Assembly (NCBI GenBank): GCA_017829075.1
Contig: JAGAJA010000094.1
Location: forward strand, 1 to 58,769
DNA from: Oscillospiraceae bacterium
GTDB lineage: Bacteria > Bacillota_A > Clostridia > Oscillospirales > Ruminococcaceae
DNA length: 58,769 nucleotides
Direction of reading: 5' to 3'
Numbering within the stretch: the first letter of the stretch is position 1; every line of letters starts with the position of its first letter. The notes under the pieces are model-generated. The model did no database searches. It had not been told where the DNA came from and worked only from the letters and a program-made list of their open reading frames with translations. Made by a program: the position numbers and the translations under genes. This document shows, one piece after another, positions 38,986 to 48,553 of the stretch.

Positions 38986-39741
38986 ATGGAACTGATAAGG
39001 TTGACGCGCAAAAATCTGGACAAGGAGCATATTTGCTGCGCTATTTCAAATAACAAAGACCCTCAGGTGTCCTCAAAGAAAGCGTGGCTTTCAGAGCGGC
39101 TTGACGAGGGGTTGGTTTTCCTGCGTTCAGTGGAACGAGGAAAGTGCTTTATTGAATACATTCCCGCTGAAAACGCGTGGGTTCCCATTGAAGCAGGCGG
39201 GTATATGCACATAAACTGTTTCTGGGTGTCCGGTTCGCTCAAAGGGCATGGATATTCCAATGAACTCCTGAACTCCTGCATTGAGGACGCAAAAGCGCAG
39301 GGCAGAAAGGGACTGACGGTCATTTCCTCGCCGAAGAAAATGCCGTTCCTGTCCGATCCAAAGTACCTTGCCTACAAGGGATTCCTTGTCGCGGATACCG
39401 CCGAGTCGAATTTCACGCTGATGTATCTGCCGTTTGAGGAAAACGCTCCCGTACCGAAATTCAGGGAGCAGGCAAAGCGTCCGCATATTTCGGAAAACGG
39501 ATTTGTGCTGTATTACACCAACGGCTGTCCTTTCACTGCAAAATATGTTCCGGTGATCGAAGCCTGCGCGGAGCAGAACGGCATTCCGTTCAAGAGCATA
39601 CATATCGAAAGCAGGGAAGCGGCGCAGAACGCTCCCGCCGCATGGACAAACTATGCGCTGTTCTATAACGGAGAATATGTCACGAATGAGATACTGAGCG
39701 AGAAGAAATTCCTTGCTCTTGCGGAAAAACTGAAGAAATAA
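38986..39741 (+). CDS. GNAT-type acetyltransferase with YoaP-like C-terminal domain
   Basis: 251 aa. N-terminal GNAT fold with the acetyl-CoA loop at INCFWVSGSLKGHGYSNELL and GRKGLTVISSPKKMPFLSDP. The C-terminal ~90 residues (ISENGFVLYYTNGCPFTAKY, IPFKSIHIESREAAQNAPA) form the YoaP-type thioredoxin-like extension. Substrate unknown. ATG 38986 has CGGAGG 7 bases upstream; the longer frame from 38941 has none and would begin inside the promoter. The hydrolase gene follows after 12 bases. Confidence 0.82.
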   Translation: MELIRLTRKNLDKEHICCAISNNKDPQVSSKKAWLSERLDEGLVFLRSVERGKCFIEYIPAENAWVPIEAGGYMHINCFWVSGSLKGHGYSNELLNSCIEDAKAQGRKGLTVISSPKKMPFLSDPKYLAYKGFLVADTAESNFTLMYLPFEENAPVPKFREQAKRPHISENGFVLYYTNGCPFTAKYVPVIEACAEQNGIPFKSIHIESREAAQNAPAAWTNYALFYNGEYVTNEILSEKKFLALAEKLKK

Positions 39742-39753
39742 GGGGGAGCGGTT

Positions 39754-40356
39754 TTGCAGAAAGCAATACTATACATTCACGGCAAGGGCGGAAACGCAGC
39801 AGAAGCAGATCATTACAAACAGTATTTCCCAGGCTTTGACGTGATCGGAGTAGACTACGACGGCTATCTCCCGTGGATTGTTAAGGAACAGATCAGAGCG
39901 CAGTATGACGAGCTTAGCAGTCGTTACGGACATATTTCCGTTATCGCAAACAGCATAGGCGCGTATTTCACGATGCTCGCGCTTCATGACCGGAAAGTCG
40001 CAAAAGCGCTGTTTATCTCGCCTATCCTGAATATGGAGCGGCTTATCCAAGACATGATGAGCTGGGCGGGCGTGACTGAATCGGAGCTTCGTGAAAGGGG
40101 AGAGATACCGACAGATTTCGGTGAAACCCTGTCGTGGGAGTATTTGTGCTTTGCCAGAGAAAACCCGGTGATCTGGGATATTCCCACGGAAATACTGTAT
40201 GCCGGGAGAGATAACCTTACGTCACGTGAAACTGTGGAGGAGTTCGCAAAGGCTCACAACTCCGCTCTTACGGTAATGGAAAACGGCGAGCATTGGTTCC
40301 ATACCGAGGAACAGCTTGCGTTTCTGTACAACTGGATAAAGGATAAGATCCTATAA
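39754..40356 (+). CDS. Alpha/beta hydrolase
   Basis: 200 aa. Oxyanion region ILYIHGKGGNAAEADHYKQY, nucleophile elbow VIANSIGAYFTML (Ser in N-S-I-G-A), acid near YAGRDNLTS and catalytic His in NGEHWFHTEEQ. It belongs to the small serine hydrolases (RBBP9/YdeN-like or Hydrolase_4). TTG start at 39754 behind GGGGGAG. Probably co-transcribed with the GNAT gene; substrate unknown. Confidence 0.8.
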   Translation: MQKAILYIHGKGGNAAEADHYKQYFPGFDVIGVDYDGYLPWIVKEQIRAQYDELSSRYGHISVIANSIGAYFTMLALHDRKVAKALFISPILNMERLIQDMMSWAGVTESELRERGEIPTDFGETLSWEYLCFARENPVIWDIPTEILYAGRDNLTSRETVEEFAKAHNSALTVMENGEHWFHTEEQLAFLYNWIKDKIL

Positions 40357-40360
40357 ATCT

Positions 40361-40389
40361 GACCCTCGGATTGAATAAATCCGGGGGTC
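40361..40389. terminator. Hairpin between convergent transcripts
   Basis: GACCCTCGGATT (40361-40372) and AATCCGGGGGTC (40378-40389), 11 of 12 paired; weak T-run. Separates the hydrolase gene from the convergent permease gene. Confidence 0.5.
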
Positions 40390-40440
40390 GCGGTTTGTGA
40401 AAATAAGGTAGGGGAGAGTTTTTCGGAATTATTGATCAAG

Positions 40441-42780
40441 CTATTCTGAAATAAGCTCTCTAACTTCAACAGTTTTTGTTTTTCCTGCGGCGATATATGA
40501 GAACAGGAAGAAGCAAAGGCAGATAAGCGCCGCAGGGACAATAAATGTCACGAATGTGATGCTGCTTTCAAGTCTAGTAAGACCTACCATTTTCAGCAGC
40601 ATTTCAAGCAATGGCCTTGTCAGAAACAGGGAAGAAAGTCCTCCGATAACCGAGCCTGCCGCCGAAACAATGAGAAACCTGAAAGCAAACTGCGTCTGAA
40701 GCTCTTTGGCGGTAAAGCCCAGAGCTTTAAGTATACCAATATCGCTCCGTTCTTTTATAAAGGCTTTTCCGCATATCATATTGATCACCACAATGGAGAA
40801 TATAATTGACACGCTGAACACTGCGATTACAAGGATCAGGCATATTGAGTCGATCATTTTGATCATTCCGTCCAGCGAGCCGGTACGCTCCTTTTCAACT
40901 GTCTTTGCGAAGATAAGGTCGCCGAGATTTTCGTCCAGCGCGTCGGAAACCTTGTCAACGAGCAAATCGTCGGACAGTTCAACGCAGCAGGTCGGATTTG
41001 CGCCGTTTACGCTGTACAGTCCCTCGGCGGTAAGCAGGAATGTCCGCCCGAGGTCGTTCACCGACTGATGATAGCCGGTTATGATGAACTCCTTTGCGTT
41101 CTCGCCGCTGCCGACAAGTATCGTGTCGCCGATTTTCTTGCCAAGCTCCTTGGCGGCGATTTCGGTTACGGCAGCCTCGTTGTCGTAAATTGGCATTCTG
41201 CCGTCAATCGGCTTATACAAAAGCTCCGCGGGAGTGCAGGCGGTGCATAAAAGCTCAATTCCGTCCGCCATGATGTATTCGTTATATCCGAAAGATACCT
41301 TTGCGTCCTTGTCGATTTCCTTGATCTCCGATTCAAACCTCTTGATATCGCTTATTTCAAACTCCTCGGACATTGCCACTACAATATGCGGGTTAATATT
41401 TCCCTCAACGATTTTTCCGCCGGAAAGCCTTTCGGAAAGTACGGTTATCGTCATCATGAAATAAACAAGAAGAGCCACGATAAACACCGAGCCTAGATAG
41501 CTTTTCCCGCGGGAGGTGAACTGCCGCAGACCGATAAAGAATGAAAGTGGTTTCACCTTGATTGGGGCATTGAGCCTGTTGTCAAAATGCACCTCAGCCT
41601 TTCCGCCGGAAATTGCGCGGACAGGAGAAATCCTGCTGACTTTATTTGTGGCGAGAACCACGAAGATACCGCAGAGGAGAATAATTCCGAGGGAGATAGC
41701 CGCGCACTTTAAAACGGATACGTCGGTTGCGGTAAGCAGTCCAGTGATAGGCTGGAACAGGGATCCTAAAGCCATTGTGAGAGGAATTGAAATCAACAGC
41801 CCTATAACCGCTCCGATAAGCTCCGCCAAAAGGTACTGTATAATATACACAAGCCGTATTTTCCCAGAGGTAAACCCCTGAGATTTCAATATACCGAGGT
41901 TCACATATTCCATTTCAACCGAGGTGGAAATGCTGTGCCACATGGAAATTATAACGATAGTCACAAGAAGTATCAGAAATACGAGAAGAATGTTTGAGCC
42001 TGTATTGGAGTAAAGCTTTGTGTAGGCAATAGTTTCCTCTGCGGATATAATCAGGTTTGATTTCTCTGAAATACCGCAGGAGTCGTCCAGCGCTTTTTTT
42101 ACCTTGAAATAATCTGCGCCGTTCCGGAGATTTATTCCCGTATCAAGAATTGTTAAAAAGACTTGCTCATCGGCATTTGCGTAAATTTTTTCAAAATCGT
42201 TTCCGCTTATGAAAAAACGCTTTGTTCCGATTACCGCAGCGCCGAAATTCGGCTCAGCGATAAAGCCCTTTATCCTGAATTTATATTGCATTTCATCATT
42301 TCCGAAAACCATTTCCGAGCCTATTTTCACATCGGAATAAAGTCCGGTGAGGGAATAGGGAATATAGATCTCTCCGTCATTCAGGGGAGCAGGATTTTCG
42401 ATATAGCTTGTGAAATTCTCGTTGAAAACCCGATAGATTTTGTGGCTGTCGGGGTAGATAAAAGACACCTGATAGATTTCCTGCCCGCTTAGCTTCACTG
42501 CGCCGCACTGCACACAATCAGTCACAAAAACGTCCTCTACATCGGGGTTTTCCATTATTTTGCCGGTAATAACCTTGTCTGTTTTCGCGCCTGTCATGAA
42601 TGCGGTCACGTCGGGTGTGTCGGCAAGGCTGTGCGCCTGCGTCAGCGCCCTGTCAACGTTGTCGTTATTGCTTACTGTAACGGTAAAGGAAAGCGTGATT
42701 ATCGCCATGAGCGCAGCGATACTCTTGAAAGCGCCCTTTTTGTGCTTTATGTTGGCTTTGATAAGCTTTATGATCTCCAT
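40441..42780 (-). CDS. FtsX-like ABC permease
   Basis: 779 aa with about ten membrane helices and two large extracytoplasmic parts. The N-terminus (KLIKANIKHKKGAFKSIAAL) and the repeated FtsX core (ILLVTIVIISMWHSISTSVE ... NLGILKSQGFTSGKIRLVYI; IKERSDIGILKALGFTAKEL) mark a MacB/Bce-like permease. With the adjacent ATPase it would extrude or detoxify a membrane-active compound. ATG 42780 (GAGGTG before it) lies 9 bases after the ATPase gene; the longer frame is not needed. Regulation probably by the adjoining two-component system. Confidence 0.88.
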   Translation of the reverse strand: MEIIKLIKANIKHKKGAFKSIAALMAIITLSFTVTVSNNDNVDRALTQAHSLADTPDVTAFMTGAKTDKVITGKIMENPDVEDVFVTDCVQCGAVKLSGQEIYQVSFIYPDSHKIYRVFNENFTSYIENPAPLNDGEIYIPYSLTGLYSDVKIGSEMVFGNDEMQYKFRIKGFIAEPNFGAAVIGTKRFFISGNDFEKIYANADEQVFLTILDTGINLRNGADYFKVKKALDDSCGISEKSNLIISAEETIAYTKLYSNTGSNILLVFLILLVTIVIISMWHSISTSVEMEYVNLGILKSQGFTSGKIRLVYIIQYLLAELIGAVIGLLISIPLTMALGSLFQPITGLLTATDVSVLKCAAISLGIILLCGIFVVLATNKVSRISPVRAISGGKAEVHFDNRLNAPIKVKPLSFFIGLRQFTSRGKSYLGSVFIVALLVYFMMTITVLSERLSGGKIVEGNINPHIVVAMSEEFEISDIKRFESEIKEIDKDAKVSFGYNEYIMADGIELLCTACTPAELLYKPIDGRMPIYDNEAAVTEIAAKELGKKIGDTILVGSGENAKEFIITGYHQSVNDLGRTFLLTAEGLYSVNGANPTCCVELSDDLLVDKVSDALDENLGDLIFAKTVEKERTGSLDGMIKMIDSICLILVIAVFSVSIIFSIVVINMICGKAFIKERSDIGILKALGFTAKELQTQFAFRFLIVSAAGSVIGGLSSLFLTRPLLEMLLKMVGLTRLESSITFVTFIVPAALICLCFFLFSYIAAGKTKTVEVRELISE

Positions 42781-42788
42781 GCCGCACC

Positions 42789-43550
42789 TCACCATTCCAT
42801 TGACGCAAGCCATGCGTTTAACTGCGTTTCACGGCTTTTTTCAGTTTCGGAAGTATAGGGCGGAAGCTCCATATCTCCGACGACCGCTCCGTCGGCTATG
42901 TAGATGACCCTTGTCGCACGAAGCGCCGCGCGGCTGTCGTGAGTTACCATTAAAATGCTCTGACCGCTGTTGTTCAGATCGGTAAGTAGATTTAAAACCT
43001 CGGTCGTATTTCTGCGGTTAAGTGCGCCGGTAGGCTCATCGGCAAAGATCAGCTTCGGATTGTTGATAACTGCCCTTGCGATAGCGCAGCGCTGCTGCTC
43101 GCCGCCGGAGCACTGTGACGGGAGCTGTGTTTTTATATGGGAGATGCCCATTTTTTCGAGAAGCTCCTCGGCGCGCTTATTTACTTCGTCAGCAGATACT
43201 GATTTGTTAAGATATCCGGACACCGCGACATTTTCAAAAAGAGAAAGGTTGCTTACAAGGTGCATTTGCTGAAAAATAAAACCGAAATCACCGTGGCGAA
43301 GCTTGGCAAGGTCATTCTCGGACATCTTTACAATGTCTTTTCCGCCGTAGACGACCTGCCCAGCAGTTGCCCTGTCCATGCCGCTCAGAGCATAGAGAAG
43401 CGTGGATTTGCCCGAACCGGAAGCGCCCATTATGACGGTAAAATCCCCGTCGTAAATCTCAATGTCAAGACCGCTTAAAATGTGATTTTGCACGCCGTTA
43501 TGAGCAAAGCTTTTGGAAAGTCCTTTTGCTGATAAAATAGTCTTTTTCAT
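42789..43550 (-). CDS. ABC transporter ATP-binding protein (Bce/MacB type)
   Basis: 253 aa. Walker A TVIMGASGSGKSTLLYALSG, Q-loop FIFQQMHLVSNLSL, signature CSGGEQQRCAIARAV, Walker B KLIFADEPTGALN, and MVTHDSRAAL. This group (LolD/MacB/BceA) energises FtsX-like permeases in mechanotransmission. GAGGTAATG precedes ATG 43550. A 59-base gap with a TAAAAT box separates it from the kinase gene, so it may have an own promoter controlled by the response regulator. Confidence 0.9.
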   Translation of the reverse strand: MKKTILSAKGLSKSFAHNGVQNHILSGLDIEIYDGDFTVIMGASGSGKSTLLYALSGMDRATAGQVVYGGKDIVKMSENDLAKLRHGDFGFIFQQMHLVSNLSLFENVAVSGYLNKSVSADEVNKRAEELLEKMGISHIKTQLPSQCSGGEQQRCAIARAVINNPKLIFADEPTGALNRRNTTEVLNLLTDLNNSGQSILMVTHDSRAALRATRVIYIADGAVVGDMELPPYTSETEKSRETQLNAWLASMEW

Positions 43551-43609
43551 AATTCATTACCTCTCGATTTTGTTGATCATATTTTACCGCAAAAGTTATT
43601 AAGGAGTAA

Positions 43610-44749
43610 TTAAGAACTCTCCGCTACCGGCAGAGAAATAGTTATCTCAAGACCTTTGTCGCAGTTTTTAAGCGATACACTGCCGCCGGATTGCTCGGCG
43701 ACATATTTTACGATGTACAAGCCAAGTCCCGAACCCTGCTCGCTGCCGCAGTTCTTTCCGCGATAGAATTTCCCGAAAATAAATGGGATATCTTCGTCGG
43801 GTATCCCATCGCCATGATCCCTGAAATGAATGCTCACATTCTCCGCGTTCCGGGTGATGCTAACGTCAACAGAGGTTTTGGCGTATTTGCGGGCGTTTGC
43901 GATAACGTTCCCGAAAATCTGGGTCAGCCGGTTTTTGTCGGCGTTCACCCATACTGAAAACATTGGCTTGACGAAATTTACATCGCCGTATTCATCTCCT
44001 ATTTCACCTATGACAGCCTCTGCAAATCCGCAGAATTCCAGCCTTTCATTGTTCATTTTCAGCTTATCAAGGTCGGACAGTGAGTGCAGGAACATATCGT
44101 CTGTTAGTCTTGCAACCTCGTCGCACTTCGCCATAATGACCGAAAGGTATTTGCGGCGCTTTTCCGGGGTGGCGTCAAGTCCTGCTTCAAGACCCTCCGC
44201 GTAGGCGCGTATCGAAGCTACCGGAGTTTTGATGTCATGGGAGAGGGTCGCGATCACTGTTTTGTTGTTCTCGATAGCCTCCTTTTCACAGGCTCTTGCC
44301 TTAACTATCTCGCGGCGCATATTATCGAACGCCCATGTGAATTTGCCAAAATAGTTGGTTCGTTCATAGTTCAGCGGCAGGTCAAAATCTCCGCTCGCAA
44401 TTCGTTCCGCAAATCCCGTCAGCTTTTCAAAGGGGCGGAGAATTGCGAACCAGATATACAGAAATACAATGATCATCAAAGCCGAGGCTGCTGCAAATAC
44501 AGCCCAAAGATATGTACTATCGCCTGTTTCTTCCGGAGTGTATTCCGACAACGAAGTTTTAAGCTCCTTTGCGAGATCCTGAGCCGCACCCGTTTCGCCG
44601 TTTGCGATAAGACGCTCGACCTCATTCGCAGTAACTGCAAAGCTTCCGAGATCTTCATTTCGTTTGTGGGAGCTTCCGCAGAGGATTGCCGTTAAAACCG
44701 CAAGAAGTCCGATAAAAACCATAGCGGCGGTTATGAGATTTTTTTTCAT
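43610..44749 (-). CDS. Sensor histidine kinase
   Basis: 379 aa. Two membrane helices (residues ~7-24 and ~83-104) enclose about 58 extracytoplasmic residues. HAMP (FEKLTGFAERIASGDFDL), HisKA with TLSHDIKTPVASIRAYAEGL (phospho-His), and HATPase boxes NRLTQIFGNVIANARKYA, DHGDGIPDEDIPFIFGKFYR, GSGLGLYIVKYVAEQSGG follow. All catalytic motifs intact. Its gene overlaps the response regulator by 4 bases (ATGA). Signal unknown; likely the compound handled by the neighbouring ABC system. Confidence 0.92.
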   Translation of the reverse strand: MKKNLITAAMVFIGLLAVLTAILCGSSHKRNEDLGSFAVTANEVERLIANGETGAAQDLAKELKTSLSEYTPEETGDSTYLWAVFAAASALMIIVFLYIWFAILRPFEKLTGFAERIASGDFDLPLNYERTNYFGKFTWAFDNMRREIVKARACEKEAIENNKTVIATLSHDIKTPVASIRAYAEGLEAGLDATPEKRRKYLSVIMAKCDEVARLTDDMFLHSLSDLDKLKMNNERLEFCGFAEAVIGEIGDEYGDVNFVKPMFSVWVNADKNRLTQIFGNVIANARKYAKTSVDVSITRNAENVSIHFRDHGDGIPDEDIPFIFGKFYRGKNCGSEQGSGLGLYIVKYVAEQSGGSVSLKNCDKGLEITISLPVAESS

Positions 44750-45429
44750 TCCTTTACCTCCAGCATATAGCCAACCTTATAGATAGTCTTGATAAATTCC
44801 GGTTTCGCAGGATCATCTTCAAGCTTCTCCCTGAGCCAGCGTATGTGCACGGCAAGGGTCGACGGCTCAACCGCGGAAAATGCACCCCAGACCTCTGACA
44901 GGAGCTTGTCCTTTGGAATTGCAGTGTTCCTGTTTTCGCAAAGATACGCCAGCAGGTCAAACTCCCGCAGGGAGAGCGTCACGGGAGTGCCGTTCCTTGT
45001 GACAGAACGCGCGGTAATGTTCACGGATACACTGCCGAAGCTAACGATCTTCTCCTGCTGACTGAACCCATACGCGCGCCTGATTAGCGCATTGACCCGT
45101 GACAAAAGCTCTTTCATTGAGTATGGTTTCGGAAGATAATCGTCGCCGCCTATGTCAAAGCCGCTTATACGGTCATTCTCGCTTGTTCTGGCGCTGGCGA
45201 AGATAACAGGAACAGCCGAGGCTCTCCGAAGCTCCGAACAGATCTCAAAGCCCGACCCGTCCGGAAGATTAATGTCCAGCAGGATAAGAGAAAACTTCCT
45301 TTCGCCAAGAAAAGCAAAAGCCTCTTCACAATTCCCGGCACAGGTAACTTTAAAGCCATAGCTTTCAAGCATTTCTGAAATTATAAAGGACAGATCCTTG
45401 TCGTCGTCTACAATCAGAATTTCCTTCAT
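44746..45429 (-). CDS. OmpR-type response regulator
   Basis: 227 aa. Receiver with DDDKDLSF, phospho-acceptor Asp in LILLDINLPDGSG, Lys in LPKPYSMKEL, and a winged-helix output (LSLREFDLLAYLCENRNTAI, TLAVHIRWLREKLEDDPAKP, IKTIYKVGYMLEV). First gene of the minus-strand module regulator, kinase, ATPase, permease. GGAGGAG site. Expected to control the ABC genes and perhaps its own promoter. Confidence 0.93.
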   Translation of the reverse strand: MKEILIVDDDKDLSFIISEMLESYGFKVTCAGNCEEAFAFLGERKFSLILLDINLPDGSGFEICSELRRASAVPVIFASARTSENDRISGFDIGGDDYLPKPYSMKELLSRVNALIRRAYGFSQQEKIVSFGSVSVNITARSVTRNGTPVTLSLREFDLLAYLCENRNTAIPKDKLLSEVWGAFSAVEPSTLAVHIRWLREKLEDDPAKPEFIKTIYKVGYMLEVKE

Positions 45430-45508
45430 TTGTTATCTCCTCCGCCTTTTTCCTGTTTTGGCATAACCGCAGTCTTATGTTTTGTTCGTCCGAAGATCTA
45501 TTGTGTTT

Positions 45509-45537
45509 ATTATAGCATAAGGAAACCGCGATTTCAA
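45509..45537 (-). promoter_or_regulatory. Promoter of the two-component operon
   Basis: Minus strand TTGAAA (45532-45537), 17 bases, TATAAT (45509-45514). Confidence 0.7.
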
Positions 45538-45743
45538 CAGGAGAATGGCATTATGATTTTTTATGAGGACAATGCAGAAAGATAAACTTGTGGTATATTT
45601 AATCAACAGAATGATAGCGTCTCATCAGATCTTCTGAATATTGCTTACACCATAAGCTTTTAGCTGGAACAGACTGTTTTTTTGGGGAATTTTGATTTTG
45701 ACTTTTTATTTCATGTATTTGGCGGAAAAGTGCTGTTATATTA
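45538..45743. other. Intergenic stretch between divergent signalling operons
   Basis: AT-rich with no supported gene. It separates the promoter of the minus-strand two-component operon from that of the plus-strand hybrid-kinase operon; no strong hairpin was seen. Confidence 0.5.
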
Positions 45744-45772
45744 TTGACTTTTCTTATGTGTTGTGGTAAAAT
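45744..45772 (+). promoter_or_regulatory. Promoter of the hybrid-kinase operon
   Basis: TTGACT (45744-45749), 17 bases, TAAAAT (45767-45772). Confidence 0.75.
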
Positions 45773-45859
45773 TACAATTGGAGTATTATGTTGTATTTTC
45801 TGGAAAAACCGGAGCAATTGACGAAACAGTGCATTTACATCTGAGGAGCGTACATATTT

Positions 45860-48553
45860 ATGAAGTACACCGATATAGTGACAAACAAAAGGACTGCCTC
45901 TAAAATCGCATGGGCAGTTTTCGTACTCTGCACGCTGATAATGTGCTCAATGAACTGCGTCAGCAACTGGGGAAACTGGGTGCTTGCGATGCTTGCTATC
46001 CATGTTGCAATACTGACTGTGCTTACCTTCCACCCCAAGACCGCCGAGCGTGTTCAGCCCTTTGTACTGACGCTTTTTTCCTTTTCAAACATATTTGTTT
46101 GCAGTATTATGGAGCACAATATTTATCCGTCGATTGCGGTTTTTCTTGGCGCGGCAATACTTATTTCGGTATATAAGAACGCGAAATTGCTGAGCATTTA
46201 CATTTTGCTTATTGTGCTGGGATTGCTTTACCACATCTTCGTGCTTAAAACCGTAAGCTTTGACAGCTCAATGGAAATAATCGAGTTTGTTGTCAGAGTT
46301 ACAGTCATGATGACGGCGATGTGCTTTTTGCTGGTGTTTATCAAGTGTATGGACAAAAACGAGGCGGAAATGAAGAAAAGCGTTGAGGAGGCACGGCAGG
46401 CAGAACGCTACAAATCCGATTTTCTTGCCAACATGAGCCACGAAATACGCACTCCGATGAATGCCATTGTGGGAATGTGCGAGCTAATCCTGCGGGAAAG
46501 CGGGCTTAACGAAAGCGTGAGGGAAAACTGCTTCAACATACAGACCTCCGGCAGAAGCCTGCTTGCCATAATAAACGATATTCTGGACTTTTCAAAGATC
46601 GAGTCGGGAAAAATGGAGCTTATAAACGATGAGTTCAACATTGCCTCCACGCTGAATGATGTGATTAATATGTCCGAGGCGCGAAGGGGAAGCAAGGATA
46701 TCGAGTTATTTGTTGAAGCAGACCCGGATATCCCATGTTCTATTATCGGTGACGAGGTGCGTATACGTCAGGTAATGATAAACCTTATGACGAACGCGAT
46801 CAAGTTTACCGAGCACGGCAGTGTTACCCTAACTGTGTCGCATACAAAGCAGGATTACGGCATAAACTTATTCGTCGCTGTAAAGGATACTGGAATAGGC
46901 ATCACCGAGGAGAACATTGAAAAGCTGTTCACAAGCTTCCGGCAGGTAGATACCAAAAAGAACCGTTCTGTTGAGGGAACGGGACTTGGACTTGCTATTT
47001 CAAAGCGGCTTATCGGGCAGATGGGTGGCTTTATCAGCGTCAGCAGCGAATATGGCGTCGGCACGGAGTTTCGTTTTGTTATTCCGCTGAAGGTAAAGGA
47101 CGACCGTCCCTTCGCTGTTATCAAGGAGACGCAGAATATCCGTGCTGTCGGATTTTTCTGCGGGGAGCAGTATGAGCGCATTTTTGTCAATACCGGAAAA
47201 CGGCTCGGGCTGGAGTTTAGCTGCTGTGGCAGTTCTGCGGAGCTGGAGAAGTCTGACGCGACTCATTACTTTGTCTGCAAAGAGAAGTTCCTCAGAAATC
47301 AGGAGTTCTTTATAGCGGCAGCGAAAAAAGCCCGGGTTTTTGTAGTACAGGACAGAGTGGACGCGATAACCCCTCCCGACAGGATAAAATCCCTGTACAA
47401 GCCGTTTTATTCTCTTCCCGTTGTTGCTGCGCTGAACGGTGAGAATATGGTGATCGACATGAACGAGCGGCGCGGCGCGGATATCCACTTTACCGCACCA
47501 AAGGCAAGAGTGCTTATCGTTGACGACAATCCTATAAACCTTAAGGTCGCAGCAGGACTTATGCGCCCCTACAATATGCAGCTTATGACTGCAGAGAGCG
47601 GTCGTGCGGCGATAAAAATGCTGCGTTCGCGCGACATTGATCTGGTGTTTATGGATCACATGATGCCGGAAATGGACGGCGTGGAAGCCGTGCAGATCAT
47701 CAGGGCTATGGAGGGTGAATATTATCAGAAGCTGCCGATAATCGCGCTGACCGCAAATGCAGTGAACGGCGCGCGGGATATGTTCATGAGTTCAGGTTTC
47801 AATGATTTCCTTGCGAAGCCGATAGAGCTTTCGGCGCTTGACCGGGTGCTTAGGAATTATCTTCCCAGGGAGTATATGCAGTCGCCAACGAGTGCGCCGT
47901 ATGCGGGTGTGGAGCGTCGTAAGAATAATACTTCACAGCAGGAAAGTCCGGCGATGTTCGATCCGGAAAAGGGTCTATCCTACACCGGCGGCGACATCGA
48001 AACATACAGAGAGATACTTGCGCTGTATGTTAGGAAAAGCGCGGAAAAGCGTGAGCATATCGAAGAGCTTTTCCGGCAGAAGGACTGGAAAAACTATGTA
48101 ATCGAAGTACACGCGCTGAAAAGCACGTCCATGAGTATCGGAGCGATAAAGCTGTCGGAGCTTGCTAAAGAACTTGAAGCGGCGGGCAAGGCGGAGAGCT
48201 ACGGGATCATTGAAAAGAAGAACGACGAGCTTCTGCGGCTGTACGGCGAGGTGTCCGGCATTGCGTCAGAATACCTCGGTGTAACTCCCGAAGAAAATCC
48301 GCAGGTGGATCTTTCTGAGCTTACCGAGATCCAGCCGGAGGAGCTGGAAGAATTTATCCGGCGGGCAAAGGAAGCGTGCGAAGTCTTTGACGGCGACGCA
48401 ATGACCGATCTGGCGGAAAAGACCTCGCGTTTCTGCTATCATGGCGAGCCGCTGAAAAACTACTTCGGCAGGGCTGCGGAGCTTGCGGAGGATTTTGAGT
48501 ACGAGGCTGCTGCGGAGGAGATCGCGCGGCTGTCTGCAAAGGAGGGCAAGTAA
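45860..48553 (+). CDS. Hybrid sensor histidine kinase with receiver and Hpt domains
   Basis: 897 aa. Five or six membrane helices (residues ~13-160) without a large outside domain; HisKA around His194 (LANMSHEIRTPMNAIVGMCE); HATPase (RQVMINLMTNAIKFTEHGSV, DTGIGITEENIEKLF, GTGLGLAISKRLIGQMGG); a receiver-like segment lacking clear motifs (~420-540); a true receiver (VLIVDDNPINLKVAAGLM, LVFMDHMMPEMDGVEAV); an Hpt domain near 750 (EVHALKSTSMSIGAIKLSEL). A full phosphorelay in one protein. The two stand-alone receiver proteins downstream are likely output partners. GAGGAGCG site before ATG. Confidence 0.9.
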   Translation: MKYTDIVTNKRTASKIAWAVFVLCTLIMCSMNCVSNWGNWVLAMLAIHVAILTVLTFHPKTAERVQPFVLTLFSFSNIFVCSIMEHNIYPSIAVFLGAAILISVYKNAKLLSIYILLIVLGLLYHIFVLKTVSFDSSMEIIEFVVRVTVMMTAMCFLLVFIKCMDKNEAEMKKSVEEARQAERYKSDFLANMSHEIRTPMNAIVGMCELILRESGLNESVRENCFNIQTSGRSLLAIINDILDFSKIESGKMELINDEFNIASTLNDVINMSEARRGSKDIELFVEADPDIPCSIIGDEVRIRQVMINLMTNAIKFTEHGSVTLTVSHTKQDYGINLFVAVKDTGIGITEENIEKLFTSFRQVDTKKNRSVEGTGLGLAISKRLIGQMGGFISVSSEYGVGTEFRFVIPLKVKDDRPFAVIKETQNIRAVGFFCGEQYERIFVNTGKRLGLEFSCCGSSAELEKSDATHYFVCKEKFLRNQEFFIAAAKKARVFVVQDRVDAITPPDRIKSLYKPFYSLPVVAALNGENMVIDMNERRGADIHFTAPKARVLIVDDNPINLKVAAGLMRPYNMQLMTAESGRAAIKMLRSRDIDLVFMDHMMPEMDGVEAVQIIRAMEGEYYQKLPIIALTANAVNGARDMFMSSGFNDFLAKPIELSALDRVLRNYLPREYMQSPTSAPYAGVERRKNNTSQQESPAMFDPEKGLSYTGGDIETYREILALYVRKSAEKREHIEELFRQKDWKNYVIEVHALKSTSMSIGAIKLSELAKELEAAGKAESYGIIEKKNDELLRLYGEVSGIASEYLGVTPEENPQVDLSELTEIQPEELEEFIRRAKEACEVFDGDAMTDLAEKTSRFCYHGEPLKNYFGRAAELAEDFEYEAAAEEIARLSAKEGK